Of a DNA stretch of 49,056 nucleotides, positions 16,647-26,210 are shown piece after piece. A model generated the notes under the pieces. That model saw only the letters and a list, made by a program, of their open reading frames with translations. It searched no databases and had not been told where the DNA came from. Position numbers and translations under genes: made by a program. This DNA is from Gammaproteobacteria bacterium. GTDB lineage: Bacteria > Pseudomonadota > Gammaproteobacteria > Acidiferrobacterales > SPGG2. The stretch lies in the NCBI GenBank assembly GCA_029861845.1, contig JAOTYM010000016.1, forward strand, positions 1-49,056, in the 5' to 3' direction. The first letter of the stretch is position 1. Each line of letters starts with the position of its first letter.

Positions 16647-17135
16647 TTATTGCCGCAAGTACGCTAAATCGGACTCCTCGACCACCCCTAGCGACCAGGC
16701 GCCACGGGTCCTGGCATGCTCGATTGCCGCCTCCACCTCAGATGCCGAGGCCTCCGGAATCGTCAGTACCCACTCGGGCTCAATCAGATCAGCATCATCG
16801 ATCTGATTGGTGTTGGCCTTGTAGATGAGCGGCCACTGGTAGGGGTCGCCATAGATTACGCGATAGCTTGCGATGTCCCACAGGGTGTCGCCACGAACCA
16901 CCGTGTAACTGAGTTGCGCGTCGCCGGTCTCTTGGACCATGGGCTCCATCGCCGGTGCCGGGGCAGGTATAGGTTCGGGCGCTGGCTCTGGGGCTACTGG
17001 CTCCGGCATCGCCTCCGGGGCCGCTGCCGGGGCTGCGGGTTCGGGCTCGGCTTCGGGCGCTGTCGCGCAACCGCCGGCGACCGCAATAAACAGCACCGCC
17101 AGCAATACTGCTATTGGACCTTGTAGACTCTTCAT
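16647..17135 (-). CDS. LysM-domain lipoprotein
   Basis: A 162-aa predicted outer-membrane lipoprotein. It has a hydrophobic signal (GPIAVLLAVLFIAV) ending in a lipobox AGGC, then a Pro/Ala/Glu-rich repetitive linker (about 25-70) suited to span the periplasm. The C-terminal LysM peptidoglycan-binding domain reads YTVVRGDTLWDIASY and later WPLIYKANTNQIDDADLI. It probably tethers or senses the cell wall; LysM lipoproteins of this layout are common in Gammaproteobacteria. The ATG at 17135 follows AGGAG by about 10 bases. It diverges from wrbA. Confidence 0.85.
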   Translation of the reverse strand: MKSLQGPIAVLLAVLFIAVAGGCATAPEAEPEPAAPAAAPEAMPEPVAPEPAPEPIPAPAPAMEPMVQETGDAQLSYTVVRGDTLWDIASYRVIYGDPYQWPLIYKANTNQIDDADLIEPEWVLTIPEASASEVEAAIEHARTRGAWSLGVVEESDLAYLRQ

Positions 17136-17269
17136 TGTCGGCTATCTCCTAGGTAGGACGTGCTCTTCTTCTCGGTCGAAACGACCTACACAATCAATAG
17201 TACAAAGTATCAGCCCCTATGTATAGACTGTCAAGACGCCTACAGACCACTTGATGCTGATGATTCTAG

Positions 17270-17887
<618 letters not shown>

Positions 17888-17890
17888 TGG

Positions 17891-18598
17891 CTATTCAAGA
17901 CTACGAATAAGCGGGATCGTAATACGTCGTTGGCTTGCTAGCGACGCGCTGTCGATGCGTTCTAACAGTTCGAACAGTGAGTGCATGTCGCGCGGAAAGC
18001 GCCGAAGTACGTAGCGCGCCACCTCTTCTGTCATATCGAGGCCCCGGTTTTGCGCGCGCAAACATATGGCACTAAGTCGTTCGGCGTCACCCAATAAACG
18101 CAGCTGATATACCAAGCCCCAACCGAGGCGTGTTGCTAAGTCTGGTAATTCCAGACCAAGATGCCCGGGGCCCGCGCTAGCCGAAAAGATCAACACGTTA
18201 TTGCTGCTACGTGATCGTTCGCAAAGCTGGAACAAGGCCCTTTCCCATCGAGGATCACCGCTTATACGATCGACATCGTCAACACATACAAGCGCCACGC
18301 GTTCCAGCTCTTCCAGGATCGCTGGCGATAAGCGCGCGGCCTCTTTCAGCGGGACGTAGACGGGCGCGGTATGGCCGACCTCCTGCGCGGAACGACAAGC
18401 GGCCTGTAACAGATGCGTTTTGCCGGTGCCCGCGCTACCCCACAAAAACAGTACACGCTCTTTGGGCAACTGTTGTTGGCACAATGATTGGACAGTCTGG
18501 GTTAGCTGTTCCGTGACCTCGCGATTACTCGCGGCCAAAAAATTCTCGAATGATGAACTGTCACCCAGCTTAATATTAAGTGAAAGTTGTCTAGTCAC
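17891..18598 (-). CDS. hda: DnaA-related regulatory inactivator Hda
   Basis: A 235-aa AAA+ protein related to DnaA domain III without the DNA-binding domain. Walker A is WGSAGTGKTHLLQA, Walker B VCVDDVDRI, and the sensor region LATRLGWGLVYQL matches Hda. With the beta clamp it promotes hydrolysis of ATP bound to DnaA. A clamp-binding peptide QLSLNIKL sits at the very N-terminus (compare QLxL). I chose GTG at 18598, eight bases after AGGAG; a GTG two codons upstream is too close to that site. The pgsA gene is just upstream on the same strand, an arrangement that makes cotranscription likely. Confidence 0.92.
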   Translation of the reverse strand: MTRQLSLNIKLGDSSSFENFLAASNREVTEQLTQTVQSLCQQQLPKERVLFLWGSAGTGKTHLLQAACRSAQEVGHTAPVYVPLKEAARLSPAILEELERVALVCVDDVDRISGDPRWERALFQLCERSRSSNNVLIFSASAGPGHLGLELPDLATRLGWGLVYQLRLLGDAERLSAICLRAQNRGLDMTEEVARYVLRRFPRDMHSLFELLERIDSASLASQRRITIPLIRSLE

Positions 18599-18631
18599 GA
18601 CCACAACTCCTGTCGACGTTATGTGGACGAA

Positions 18632-19204
18632 TTAGTCTTCAGACTGGTTCGACTCAGACGTCGCTTCCGGGTACCGCTTCGTGCAGATCCACAGGTAGTG
18701 CAGACCACTCGCTACTGTCGTCACAAGCACAGCGTAGATTCCGTAATCAACAATAGGTTGAAGCGGCAACAGTGCCGCCTGTTGGACAAGAATAATGATA
18801 ACCAATGCGATCTGCAGCACTGTATTACATTTGCTGAGATAGGTCGGGCGCACTTGTATCTTACCGACAAGTGACGTATAGATTAGATAACCACCGATGA
18901 TCAGCAAGTCACGGAAACCGACCGTGAGCACTAACCAAAATGGCAGGTGATCCAATACGGCCAGCATCACATAGGCGCTGACAAGTAGAATCTTATCGGC
19001 CATTGGATCGAGAATAGCGCCCAATCGCGTAGCTAGGTTATAGCGCTTGGCTATGAACCCATCCAGACCGTCGGACAGACCGGCAACGATGAAGATGGTC
19101 AGCGCCAACGCGTAGTCCTGCGCCTTGAGTACGAGTATGAACACTGGTACCAGCGCGATACGAAGAAGCGTTATGGCGTTGGGCAAGTGATATAACTTAA
19201 TCAT
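18632..19204 (-). CDS. pgsA: CDP-diacylglycerol--glycerol-3-phosphate phosphatidyltransferase
   Basis: A 190-aa membrane enzyme of the CDP-alcohol phosphotransferase family, making phosphatidylglycerophosphate, the precursor of phosphatidylglycerol and cardiolipin. The catalytic motif DGFIAKRYNLATRLGAILD (followed by PMAD) carries the spaced aspartates; the usual Arg after DGxxA is Lys here, a substitution seen in the family. N-terminal HLPNAITLLRIALVPVF is typical of PgsA. Several membrane helices follow. The ATG at 19204 has only a weak upstream ribosome site. The hda gene follows 33 bases later. Confidence 0.88.
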   Translation of the reverse strand: MIKLYHLPNAITLLRIALVPVFILVLKAQDYALALTIFIVAGLSDGLDGFIAKRYNLATRLGAILDPMADKILLVSAYVMLAVLDHLPFWLVLTVGFRDLLIIGGYLIYTSLVGKIQVRPTYLSKCNTVLQIALVIIILVQQAALLPLQPIVDYGIYAVLVTTVASGLHYLWICTKRYPEATSESNQSED

Positions 19205-19364
19205 TCTAAAACCGTCGTGGAACGTAGTGCGACGACAGCATGCAACTACCTAGTCTTCGCGGGTTGGGAGATGATTGGCAAGCTATTGAAGCTCCCGTGT
19301 GAAGTCAAGGTTTACACTCGCCGACTAGCGTCCTACCATACAATACCCCAATGCGGAGCCTCAG

Positions 19365-20411
19365 GTGAGTAAGTCCCGCCGTAATTCCCTCAGTTATCGC
19401 GATGCTGGTGTCGATATCGACGCGGGCAACGCACTAGTACAGGCTATTAAACCAATCGCGCGTAAGACCGCGCGGCCAGGATTGTTGAGCGAGTTGGGTG
19501 GATTTGGCGGCTGTTTCGAGTTGCCGACTGATCGTTACCACCAACCCGTGTTGGTCGCCGGCGCCGACGGCGTTGGCACCAAACTCAAACTTGCTATCGA
19601 ACTCAATCGACACGATTCAATCGGCATCGACCTTGTCGCCATGTGCGCCAACGACATTGTGGTTCAGGGCGCTGAGCCTTTATTTTTCCTAGACTACTTT
19701 GCCACCGGCCAACTAGACACCACGGTTGCCACCACCATTATTCGGGGTATCGGCGAGGGTTGTCAGCAAGCGGGCATGGCCCTGCTCGGCGGCGAGACGG
19801 CCGAGATGCCCGGCTTATACGCCAAGGCTGATTACGACCTTGCGGGCTTTGCGGTGGGCATCGTGGAACGCACTAAACTCATTAACGGTTCCGCGGTTAC
19901 TGCCAACGATGTCTTAGTAGGCATCGCCTCCAATGGTCCACATGCCAACGGCTATTCGCTGATCCGCAAGATTATCACAACCCGCAAGGTCTCGTTGCAG
20001 GAGCCCTTCGGCAACCGCACCCTCGGTGAAGTGCTGCTCACCCCCACAAGGATTTACGTACGGCCTATGCTAGCCCTAATGCACACCGTGCCCATCCACG
20101 CCGCCGCGCATATCACCGGTGGCGGGCTGATCGAAAACTTGCAACGTCTACTGCCAGCCGATGTACAAACTGTCGTTGACACCACCACCTGGACACGCCT
20201 CCCTATTTTCGATTGGCTACAAGAGAATGGGGATATCGACGACGGTGAAATGTATCGAACATTTAATTGTGGCATCGGCATGGTGTTGTTCGTAAGCAAA
20301 AAGGACCAAACCGCTACGTTGGACCAACTGCGCGAACTGGGTGAAACAGCATTTGTGATCGGCCACACTGAACAACAAAGCGGTGATGACCGGCTAGTGT
20401 TATTGCGATGA
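19365..20411 (+). CDS. purM: Phosphoribosylformylglycinamidine cyclo-ligase
   Basis: A 348-aa AIR synthetase that closes the imidazole ring in purine synthesis using ATP. Family segments are SYRDAGVDIDAGNALV at the N-terminus, GADGVGTKLKLA, GIDLVAMCANDIVVQGAEP, LLGGETAEMPGLY and HITGGGLIENL. The GTG start at 19365 has GGAG seven bases upstream. It overlaps purN by four bases (ATGA), so the pair is translated in a coupled way, as is usual for purMN in Gammaproteobacteria. Confidence 0.97.
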   Translation: MSKSRRNSLSYRDAGVDIDAGNALVQAIKPIARKTARPGLLSELGGFGGCFELPTDRYHQPVLVAGADGVGTKLKLAIELNRHDSIGIDLVAMCANDIVVQGAEPLFFLDYFATGQLDTTVATTIIRGIGEGCQQAGMALLGGETAEMPGLYAKADYDLAGFAVGIVERTKLINGSAVTANDVLVGIASNGPHANGYSLIRKIITTRKVSLQEPFGNRTLGEVLLTPTRIYVRPMLALMHTVPIHAAAHITGGGLIENLQRLLPADVQTVVDTTTWTRLPIFDWLQENGDIDDGEMYRTFNCGIGMVLFVSKKDQTATLDQLRELGETAFVIGHTEQQSGDDRLVLLR

Positions 20412-21070
20412 CTACATCCATGCTGGCCATCGTCGCTTTAATCTCAGGGCGCGGCAGTAACCTGCAAAGCATCATTGACGAGATGCACGCAGATCGGCTA
20501 CCGATAGAACTTCGTGCCGTTATCAGCAACAATCCGGATGCACATGGACTCGTGAGAGCCCATGCCGCCGGTATTGCTACCTGCGTCCTTGATCATCGGC
20601 AATTCTCGAGTCGGGTGTATTATGATCAAGCGCTTATGACCGCAATCGATGAGCATGATCCCGGATTAGTGATACTAGCAGGCTTCATGCGCATCCTTGG
20701 CCGGGCTTTTGTTGAGCACTACGCGGGACGTCTTATTAATATTCACCCTTCACTACTTCCAGAGTTTCCCGGCCTCGATACGCACACGCGCGCGCTACAA
20801 AGTGGTGCCCGGCAGCACGGTGCCAGTGTGCATTTCGTCGCGCCCGAAGTAGATACTGGTCCTATCATTATTCAGGCAACTGTACCCGTCTATGAAGATG
20901 ATTCGCCGGAAGTGCTGGCGGCACGCGTATTGCGTGAAGAGCATCGCATCTATCCGCAAGCCATTCGTTGGTTCGCCGAAGGGCGTCTGGAGATCCGTGA
21001 CAATTGCGTTCTACTCGATGGCGCCGAACAACCAGAACAAGAACTGGTACATGCGAAACAATTGGCGTGA
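20408..21070 (+). CDS. purN: Phosphoribosylglycinamide formyltransferase
   Basis: A 220-aa GAR transformylase using 10-formyltetrahydrofolate in the third step of purine synthesis. The N-terminal phosphate loop is ISGRGSNLQSII, the catalytic Asn-His pair is in INIHPSLLPEFPG, and the catalytic Asp is in VHFVAPEVDTGPII. Start ATG overlaps the purM stop. Length is normal. A strong terminator hairpin begins in its stop codon, ending the operon. Confidence 0.97.
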   Translation: MTTSMLAIVALISGRGSNLQSIIDEMHADRLPIELRAVISNNPDAHGLVRAHAAGIATCVLDHRQFSSRVYYDQALMTAIDEHDPGLVILAGFMRILGRAFVEHYAGRLINIHPSLLPEFPGLDTHTRALQSGARQHGASVHFVAPEVDTGPIIIQATVPVYEDDSPEVLAARVLREEHRIYPQAIRWFAEGRLEIRDNCVLLDGAEQPEQELVHAKQLA

Positions 21071-21110
21071 CTGACGGTTACGGTATAGCGCAACCGTCAG
21101 TCGCGTTTTT
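21069..21110 (+). terminator. Terminator of purMN
   Basis: GACTGACGGTT pairs perfectly with AACCGTCAGTC (11 pairs) around a 12-base loop and is followed by GCGTTTTT. The left arm begins inside the purN stop codon. Confidence 0.8.
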
Positions 21111-21133
21111 GAATCGTTCTAAACGTTAGCCGG

Positions 21134-21162
21134 TTCACGAATTCGGCAATTTCGATTACAAT
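21134..21162 (+). promoter_or_regulatory. Candidate sigma-70 promoter of desaturase
   Basis: TTCACG and TACAAT are separated by exactly 17 bases (4 of 6 and 5 of 6 matches to consensus). The expected start near 21169 leaves a leader of about 95 bases before the desaturase ATG. It lies just after the purN terminator, where a new promoter is needed. Confidence 0.45.
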
Positions 21163-21263
21163 GCCTGCACAGATGGAAGAATACTGACTGCCGTATAGTT
21201 TTGAGGCCTGTTTAACTATAGTGACAGAATCGCGCCGTGCCACACTAAAGGGGGATTTCGCAT

Positions 21264-22457
21264 ATGTTTGAGGGTCTGATCGAGCTGCCGTGGTGGGGAT
21301 ATGTGGTTGTCGCCCTGGTCTTGACTCATATTACGATCGCTAGCGTTACGCTCTATTTGCACCGGCATCAGACCCATAAGGCGGTGGATCTGCACCCGAT
21401 CATCAGCCACTTCTTTCGCTTTTGGCTATGGCTAACCACCGGCCAAGTCACCAAAGAATGGGTGGCCACCCACCGCAAACACCACGCCCACGTCGAAGGA
21501 CCTGAAGACCCCCACAGCCCGCAACAGCTGGGCATCAACAAAGTATTATGGTTGGGCGTCTACCTGTATCGCATCGAGTCTGACAAGCCAGAGGTACAGC
21601 AAAAATACGGCCATGGCACGCCCGATGATTGGCTTGAGCGACACATCTACGCGGGCCATGAGTTTTGGGGCGTATTGATCATGCTTGGCTTAGATGTCGT
21701 TTTATTCGGTGTTGTTGCGGGCCCCCTTGTCTGGCTTACGCAGATGGTTTGGATCCCGTTCTGGGCAGCCGGGGTCATAAACGGCGTCGGTCACTGGCGC
21801 GGCTACCGTAACTACGAAACACCGGATGCAAGTAGGAATATCGTGCCATGGGGATTCATCATTGGTGGCGAAGAACTCCACAATAACCATCATACTTATC
21901 CGAGTTCGGCCAAGTTCTCGTCGAAGTGGTGGGAGTTTGATCTCGGTTGGGTGTACATAAGAATCCTGGACGCGCTCCGTCTAGCAACGATAAAGAAGAT
22001 CCCACCCAAACCTGCCTTCAACCCTGATAAACAGGTCTGTGACCTTGATACGTTGAAGGCCGTTGTCACTAACCGTTTTCAAGTGATGGCCGGCTTCGGG
22101 CACGATGTGTTGAAACGCGTCTACCGCGAGGAACTAAGAAAGGCCAGCCGGTTTGATCGCGAGGGCCGGCGTTTACTCAAGCGCGCGAAACGGTCCATGA
22201 GACGTGAGATTTCGATGTTAGACGATACCAGCCGCAAGTGGTTGGCACGCGCCCTCGAATACAACCAGCGGCTGAATACCGTCTATGCCATGAAACAAAA
22301 GCTACAAGATATCTGGCAGCGTTCTAGCGTTACGCAAGAGTCTCTGTTGCAGGCGCTGGAGGATTGGTGCCGGCAGGCAGAAGCCACTGGTATTCGAGCA
22401 CTACGCGAGTTTTCATACAAACTACGCACATATGCCCCCGCACCAGCCGCCGCCTAA
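21264..22457 (+). CDS. Membrane acyl-CoA/fatty-acid desaturase
   Basis: A 397-aa membrane di-iron desaturase. Three histidine boxes are intact: HRHQTH, HRKHH and HNNHH, placed between hydrophobic segments (WWGYVVVALVLTHITIASV; VLIMLGLDVVLFGVVAGPLVW). The group introduces a cis double bond (usually delta-9) into saturated acyl chains and needs oxygen and electrons. The C-terminal ~130 residues form a soluble, highly charged helical extension (for example RRLLKRAKRSMRREISMLD) that many proteobacterial homologues also have. The ATG follows AGGGGG at a good distance. No electron-transfer partner adjoins it. Confidence 0.92.
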   Translation: MFEGLIELPWWGYVVVALVLTHITIASVTLYLHRHQTHKAVDLHPIISHFFRFWLWLTTGQVTKEWVATHRKHHAHVEGPEDPHSPQQLGINKVLWLGVYLYRIESDKPEVQQKYGHGTPDDWLERHIYAGHEFWGVLIMLGLDVVLFGVVAGPLVWLTQMVWIPFWAAGVINGVGHWRGYRNYETPDASRNIVPWGFIIGGEELHNNHHTYPSSAKFSSKWWEFDLGWVYIRILDALRLATIKKIPPKPAFNPDKQVCDLDTLKAVVTNRFQVMAGFGHDVLKRVYREELRKASRFDREGRRLLKRAKRSMRREISMLDDTSRKWLARALEYNQRLNTVYAMKQKLQDIWQRSSVTQESLLQALEDWCRQAEATGIRALREFSYKLRTYAPAPAAA

Positions 22458-22489
22458 CGCTGCAGGCCTTCCGGCAAGTTAATGAACTG

Positions 22490-23089
22490 TTAAATCGCCT
22501 TTGACAGGCGCTTATGCAGCGGGCTAGTTCGTGGGAAATGTGCCAGCAGAAACTCCATTTGGTCCGCGAGCACGCGCTTACCCTGTAGAAAGACGTACTC
22601 AGCGTGGGTTGGCACAAACGGCACCGCGAGCAATTCCAGTCCTGCCTGCTCAGGTGTCTGACCCGCTTTATGGTTGTTGCACCGTCGGCACGCGGTCACC
22701 ACGTTATTCCAAGTATCGGTACCACCTATACTCAGTGGCTTGATGTGATCGCAGGAGAGCTCGCGCGGCGGAAATCGACTTCCACAATACATACACAAGT
22801 GGGCATCTCGCGCGAAAAGTGCTTTGTTACTCAACGGCGGAATGTAATGCTCGCGCGCTTTCAACAACGCATGGGTATCGCCGTGGGTGGCAATAATGCT
22901 GTTTACCTCAACAATACTACGCAGTCCCGAGATCGCGTTGTGACCACCCCGTACCCGGTATAACAACACCCCACAAGTGTAAGCAATCTGCTGCAGGTGG
23001 TAAGCGCGAACTGCTTCTCTAAAGTCTATCCACTCTAGCGGCATGCCAGAAACGTCAGTTCGCAGTACTTGTTGGCTTAACGCATACAC
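22490..23089 (-). CDS. HNH endonuclease
   Basis: A 199-aa protein with a C-terminal HNH nuclease domain: LCMYCGSRF, then CDHIKPLSIGGTDTWNNVV, then CRRCNNHKAG. The CxxC pairs bind zinc and the His-Asn-His residues form the metal site. An N-terminal domain (YALSQQVLRTDVSGMPLEWI) is shared with a chromosomal HNH family common in Proteobacteria outside restriction systems; its biological role is unclear. The start is GTG at 23089, kept because the N-terminus looks conserved; ATG at 23041 is an alternative. It is convergent with the desaturase. Confidence 0.85.
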   Translation of the reverse strand: MYALSQQVLRTDVSGMPLEWIDFREAVRAYHLQQIAYTCGVLLYRVRGGHNAISGLRSIVEVNSIIATHGDTHALLKAREHYIPPLSNKALFARDAHLCMYCGSRFPPRELSCDHIKPLSIGGTDTWNNVVTACRRCNNHKAGQTPEQAGLELLAVPFVPTHAEYVFLQGKRVLADQMEFLLAHFPRTSPLHKRLSKAI

Positions 23090-23217
23090 AGCCCAAACCT
23101 AAGTCAACTGATCTACGACAGCGTATTTATGCCAGAAAAACAAGTGCCTGTACATAGCCGAACTTGTTCGCCGCTACCTAAAGACTCGGTCGCCGAATAC
23201 CAGATGCACCACAAAAC

Positions 23218-23243
23218 AAAAGCCCGGCATTACCGGGCTTTTT
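23218..23243. terminator. Bidirectional terminator after rpmBG
   Basis: AAAAGCCCGG pairs with CCGGGCTTTT around a five-base loop, with T-runs on both strands. It lies 27 bases beyond the rpmG stop and ends the leftward rpmB-rpmG unit before the HNH gene. Confidence 0.85.
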
Positions 23244-23269
23244 GATAAGATCTGTGAGCCTTGGAGAAG

Positions 23270-23431
23270 TTACTTGATCTTGGCTTCTTTGTAGATTACG
23301 TGCTTTCGGGCAACCGGATCGAATTTCTTGATTTCGAGCTTATCCGACATCGTGCGCTTGTTCTTCGTTGTCGTATAGAAATGTCCGGTCTTAGCGCTGG
23401 AAACCAGTCTGATCTTTTCACGCACTGCCAT
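23270..23431 (-). CDS. rpmG: 50S ribosomal protein L33
   Basis: A 53-residue protein, [20 protein letters not shown] onward, ending EAKIK. This is L33 without the zinc-ribbon cysteines (C-minus form): it shows FYTTTKNKR and the [11 protein letters not shown] tail. It binds 23S rRNA near the E site. It follows rpmB by 18 bases on the same strand, the standard rpmB-rpmG operon, and is followed by a strong terminator. Confidence 0.97.
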   Translation of the reverse strand: MAVREKIRLVSSAKTGHFYTTTKNKRTMSDKLEIKKFDPVARKHVIYKEAKIK

Positions 23432-23449
23432 ACCGATTACCTCCGAATG

Positions 23450-23692
23450 TTAGACTTTCTCGCCGCGGGCGCGCATGTCGGCTAGTACTGCGTCGATACC
23501 CTTCTTGTCGATGATCCGCAGCCCTTGACCTGATACCCGTAGTCGCACCCAACGCTTTTCACTCTCTACCCACAAGCGTCGGTCATGTAGATTTGGCACA
23601 AATCTGCGCTTTGTCTTGTTATTCGCATGCGATACGTTGTGTCCGCTCATCGGGCGCTTGCCGGTCACCTGACATACCTTAGCCACTGCCAT
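23450..23692 (-). CDS. rpmB: 50S ribosomal protein L28
   Basis: An 80-residue L28: [20 protein letters not shown], then [11 protein letters not shown] and the C-terminal [14 protein letters not shown]. The ATG at 23692 follows CAGGAGC, a strong ribosome site; the frame continues upstream only without similarity. The common bacterial arrangement rpmB-rpmG is kept. Its promoter lies in the roughly 95 bases between it and radC. Confidence 0.97.
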   Translation of the reverse strand: MAVAKVCQVTGKRPMSGHNVSHANNKTKRRFVPNLHDRRLWVESEKRWVRLRVSGQGLRIIDKKGIDAVLADMRARGEKV

Positions 23693-23788
23693 GCTCCTGA
23701 GAAACCAATTGTTTCTGAGCGCGGGTTTATACCAGAATTTACCAACAAAGGGTAGCCAGCGACCCAAACACCGCTTAACGAACTACCA

Positions 23789-24463
23789 TTACAACATGCC
23801 CCGCGCACTGAATGACACCGCCTCCCGGTCACCGATTACCATGTGATCGAGCACGCGGATATCGACCAGGGCAAGTGCTTGCATTAACCCTACTGTCAGT
23901 GCTTCATCGGCCTGGCTTGGTTCTGCTGCACCGGATGGGTGATTGTGAACAAGGATAACTGCGGCCGCATTGTGGAAAAGCCCACGTCTGACGATTTCCC
24001 GTGCGTAGACTGCGGTACCGTTTATGGTGCCGTAGAACAATTCCTCGAATGCTAGTACCCGGTGGCGGTTATCGAGAAACAAACAACAAAAGACCTCCTG
24101 CTTACGATCACCGAGTCGGGCATGCAGATACATCTCCACGTCCTGAGAAGACGAAAGCGTGGCACCACGTTGTAACCCTTCGCCTAGTTGACGACGGCCC
24201 ATTTCCAGGACCGCTTGAAGTTGTGCGTACTTGGCACCACCTAGCCCTGGTGCAGCACAAAACTCTTTTTGACTCGCGGCCAGCAATGCACGCACACCCC
24301 CAAACCGTGCCAGCAGCTCCCGTGACAGGTCTACCGCGGTCTTACCGGTTACCCCAGTTCGTAGGAATATCGCCAATAGTTCCGCATCGGATAGGGATTC
24401 TGGTCCCCGTTGGAGCAGCTTTTCACGTGGCCGTTCGGCCGCCGGCCAATCGACTATCGACAT
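23789..24463 (-). CDS. radC: RadC family JAB/MPN protein
   Basis: A 224-aa RadC (E. coli 222). The N-terminal helix-hairpin-helix part reads [20 protein letters not shown] and [17 protein letters not shown]. The JAMM metalloprotease-like motif is [14 protein letters not shown], with an upstream Glu. Despite its name, a direct DNA-repair role is doubtful and the true function is unknown. The ATG at 24463 gives MSIVDWPA, the usual family start; upstream in-frame codons run over the coaBC leader. It is divergent from coaBC with 57 bases between starts. Confidence 0.93.
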   Translation of the reverse strand: MSIVDWPAAERPREKLLQRGPESLSDAELLAIFLRTGVTGKTAVDLSRELLARFGGVRALLAASQKEFCAAPGLGGAKYAQLQAVLEMGRRQLGEGLQRGATLSSSQDVEMYLHARLGDRKQEVFCCLFLDNRHRVLAFEELFYGTINGTAVYAREIVRRGLFHNAAAVILVHNHPSGAAEPSQADEALTVGLMQALALVDIRVLDHMVIGDREAVSFSARGML

Positions 24464-24520
24464 ATGGGCACCCTTTCGGCGATTTGTGTAATGCGCCAAA
24501 CGCCAAGTAAACTCTACCAT

Positions 24521-25753
24521 ATGGGTACGCTTACCAATAAACGTATCGTGCTCGGTATAACCGGCGGCATCGCCGCATATAAGAGCGCCGAGCTTGTGCG
24601 CCGGCTGCGGGATGCTGGCGCTGATGTGCGTGTGGTGATGACGCAGGCGGCCACCGAGTTCATTACACCTCTCACCATGCAAGCTGTCAGCGGCAACCCG
24701 GTTCACTCGCATTTACTTGACGCCGATGCGGAATCAGGTATGAGTCATATCGAACTCGCCCGTTGGGCGGACACCGCATTAGTGGCACCGGCGAGCGCCA
24801 ATTTTATTGCCAAGATGGCCCACGGTCGCGCCGATGACTTGTTGAGCACTTTGTGCCTCGCAACCGAAGGCCAGGTGGCGTTAGCACCGGCGATGAACCA
24901 GCAGATGTGGCTAAATTTAGCGACACAAGAAAATGTGGGCACCCTAAAGAGACATGGGATTCGAATATTCGGACCGGCAGCGGGCGCACAGGCATGTGGC
25001 GAAACCGGGCCGGGGAGGATGCTAGAACCGGTCGAGATTGTGTCGCTGACGACGCAGCTTTTCTCTACCGGCACCTTAGCCGGTCTTCGTGTACTCGTCA
25101 CGGCCGGCCCCACGTGGGAGGTGATAGATCCGGTCCGGGGTATTACTAATCGCAGTTCAGGCCGTATGGGTTATGCCGTGGCCGAGGCAGCGGCAGAGGC
25201 GGGGGCTAAAGTCACCCTCGTGTCCGGACCTACTGCGCTTGACGCCCCCCAACGCGTCACCACAATCCGTGTGAGCAGTGCATTGGAGATGTTTGATAGC
25301 GTCCATGCACACATCGAGGGCGTCGATATTTTCATTGGCGTGGCCGCCGTCAGTGATTACCGCCCTGCCAGCGCCGCCTCTCAGAAGATTAAGAAACACG
25401 CGGATACGCTAACCCTTGAACTCGTGAAAAACCCAGACATTCTGAAGAGTGTCGCCGCCTTATCGCCGGCACCGTTCACGGTTGGATTCGCGGCTGAAAC
25501 CGAAAATCTGGAAACCCACGCGCGCGAAAAACTAATCGACAAACATATCGATCTCGTCGCCATAAATGACGTGAGCGAGACCGATATAGGATTCGATACC
25601 GAGGACAACCGCCTGCTATTGATCGATCGACATGGTAAATCCGAGCTACCGCGGCAGCACAAATCACAACTAGCACGCGCCCTGATACAATATGTAGCAG
25701 AGAGGTACCATGCGAAACGTGCAGCTCAAGATTCTCGACCCGCGCGTCGGTAA
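24521..25753 (+). CDS. coaBC: Phosphopantothenoylcysteine decarboxylase/synthetase CoaBC
   Basis: A 410-aa bifunctional enzyme of coenzyme A synthesis. The N-terminal CoaC flavoprotein (about 1-190) shows [30 protein letters not shown] and the PAMNQQMW motif; the catalytic-loop cysteine is in [10 protein letters not shown]. The C-terminal CoaB domain shows [17 protein letters not shown] and the nucleotide-binding KNPDIL region. I chose ATG at 24521; earlier in-frame codons overlap radC and do not resemble the family. It overlaps dut by 44 bases, the conserved coaBC-dut arrangement. Confidence 0.96.
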   Translation: MGTLTNKRIVLGITGGIAAYKSAELVRRLRDAGADVRVVMTQAATEFITPLTMQAVSGNPVHSHLLDADAESGMSHIELARWADTALVAPASANFIAKMAHGRADDLLSTLCLATEGQVALAPAMNQQMWLNLATQENVGTLKRHGIRIFGPAAGAQACGETGPGRMLEPVEIVSLTTQLFSTGTLAGLRVLVTAGPTWEVIDPVRGITNRSSGRMGYAVAEAAAEAGAKVTLVSGPTALDAPQRVTTIRVSSALEMFDSVHAHIEGVDIFIGVAAVSDYRPASAASQKIKKHADTLTLELVKNPDILKSVAALSPAPFTVGFAAETENLETHAREKLIDKHIDLVAINDVSETDIGFDTEDNRLLLIDRHGKSELPRQHKSQLARALIQYVAERYHAKRAAQDSRPARR

Positions 25754-26165
25754 GGAATTTCCCCTACCGCGATACTCTACCGACGGCGCCGCTGGCCTCG
25801 ATCTCATTGCCTGCATTGATGAACACCTGCGCGTCGAGCCCGGCGAAGCACATCTAGTGCCCACCGGGATCGCCATTCATATCGCTGATAACGAACTCGC
25901 GGCAGTGCTGTTGCCGCGTTCAGGTTTGGGGCACCGACGCGGCATTGTCCTGGGTAATCTGGTCGGGCTCATCGACTCCGATTATCAAGGCCAAGTGTTT
26001 GTATCGTGCTGGAACCGAGGACACGAGCACTTCGTTATTGAACCTGGCGACCGCATTGCACAAATGGTGTTCGTGCCGGTGGTACAAGCGCGCTTCGAGA
26101 TTGTTGATGACTTTACACAATCATCGCGCGGGGCCGGGGGGTTTGGTCACACCGGTAGAAAGTAA
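25710..26165 (+). CDS. dut: dUTP diphosphatase
   Basis: A 151-aa trimeric dUTPase that keeps uracil out of DNA and supplies dUMP. The five motifs are visible: [37 protein letters not shown] and the C-terminal [10 protein letters not shown] that closes over the active site. ATG at 25710 has AGAGG seven bases upstream and lies inside the coaBC end, suggesting coupled translation. Confidence 0.97.
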   Translation: MRNVQLKILDPRVGKEFPLPRYSTDGAAGLDLIACIDEHLRVEPGEAHLVPTGIAIHIADNELAAVLLPRSGLGHRRGIVLGNLVGLIDSDYQGQVFVSCWNRGHEHFVIEPGDRIAQMVFVPVVQARFEIVDDFTQSSRGAGGFGHTGRK

Positions 26166-26210
26166 ACCGTGGTCCACCTATAGTACGCTAGCCTTCGCCA
26201 AAAACTGATC

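Noticed and set aside
24410..24520. N-terminal extension of CoaBC from an upstream start
   Set aside because: These 37 residues overlap radC and do not resemble the family; the ATG at 24521 starts the normal sequence.
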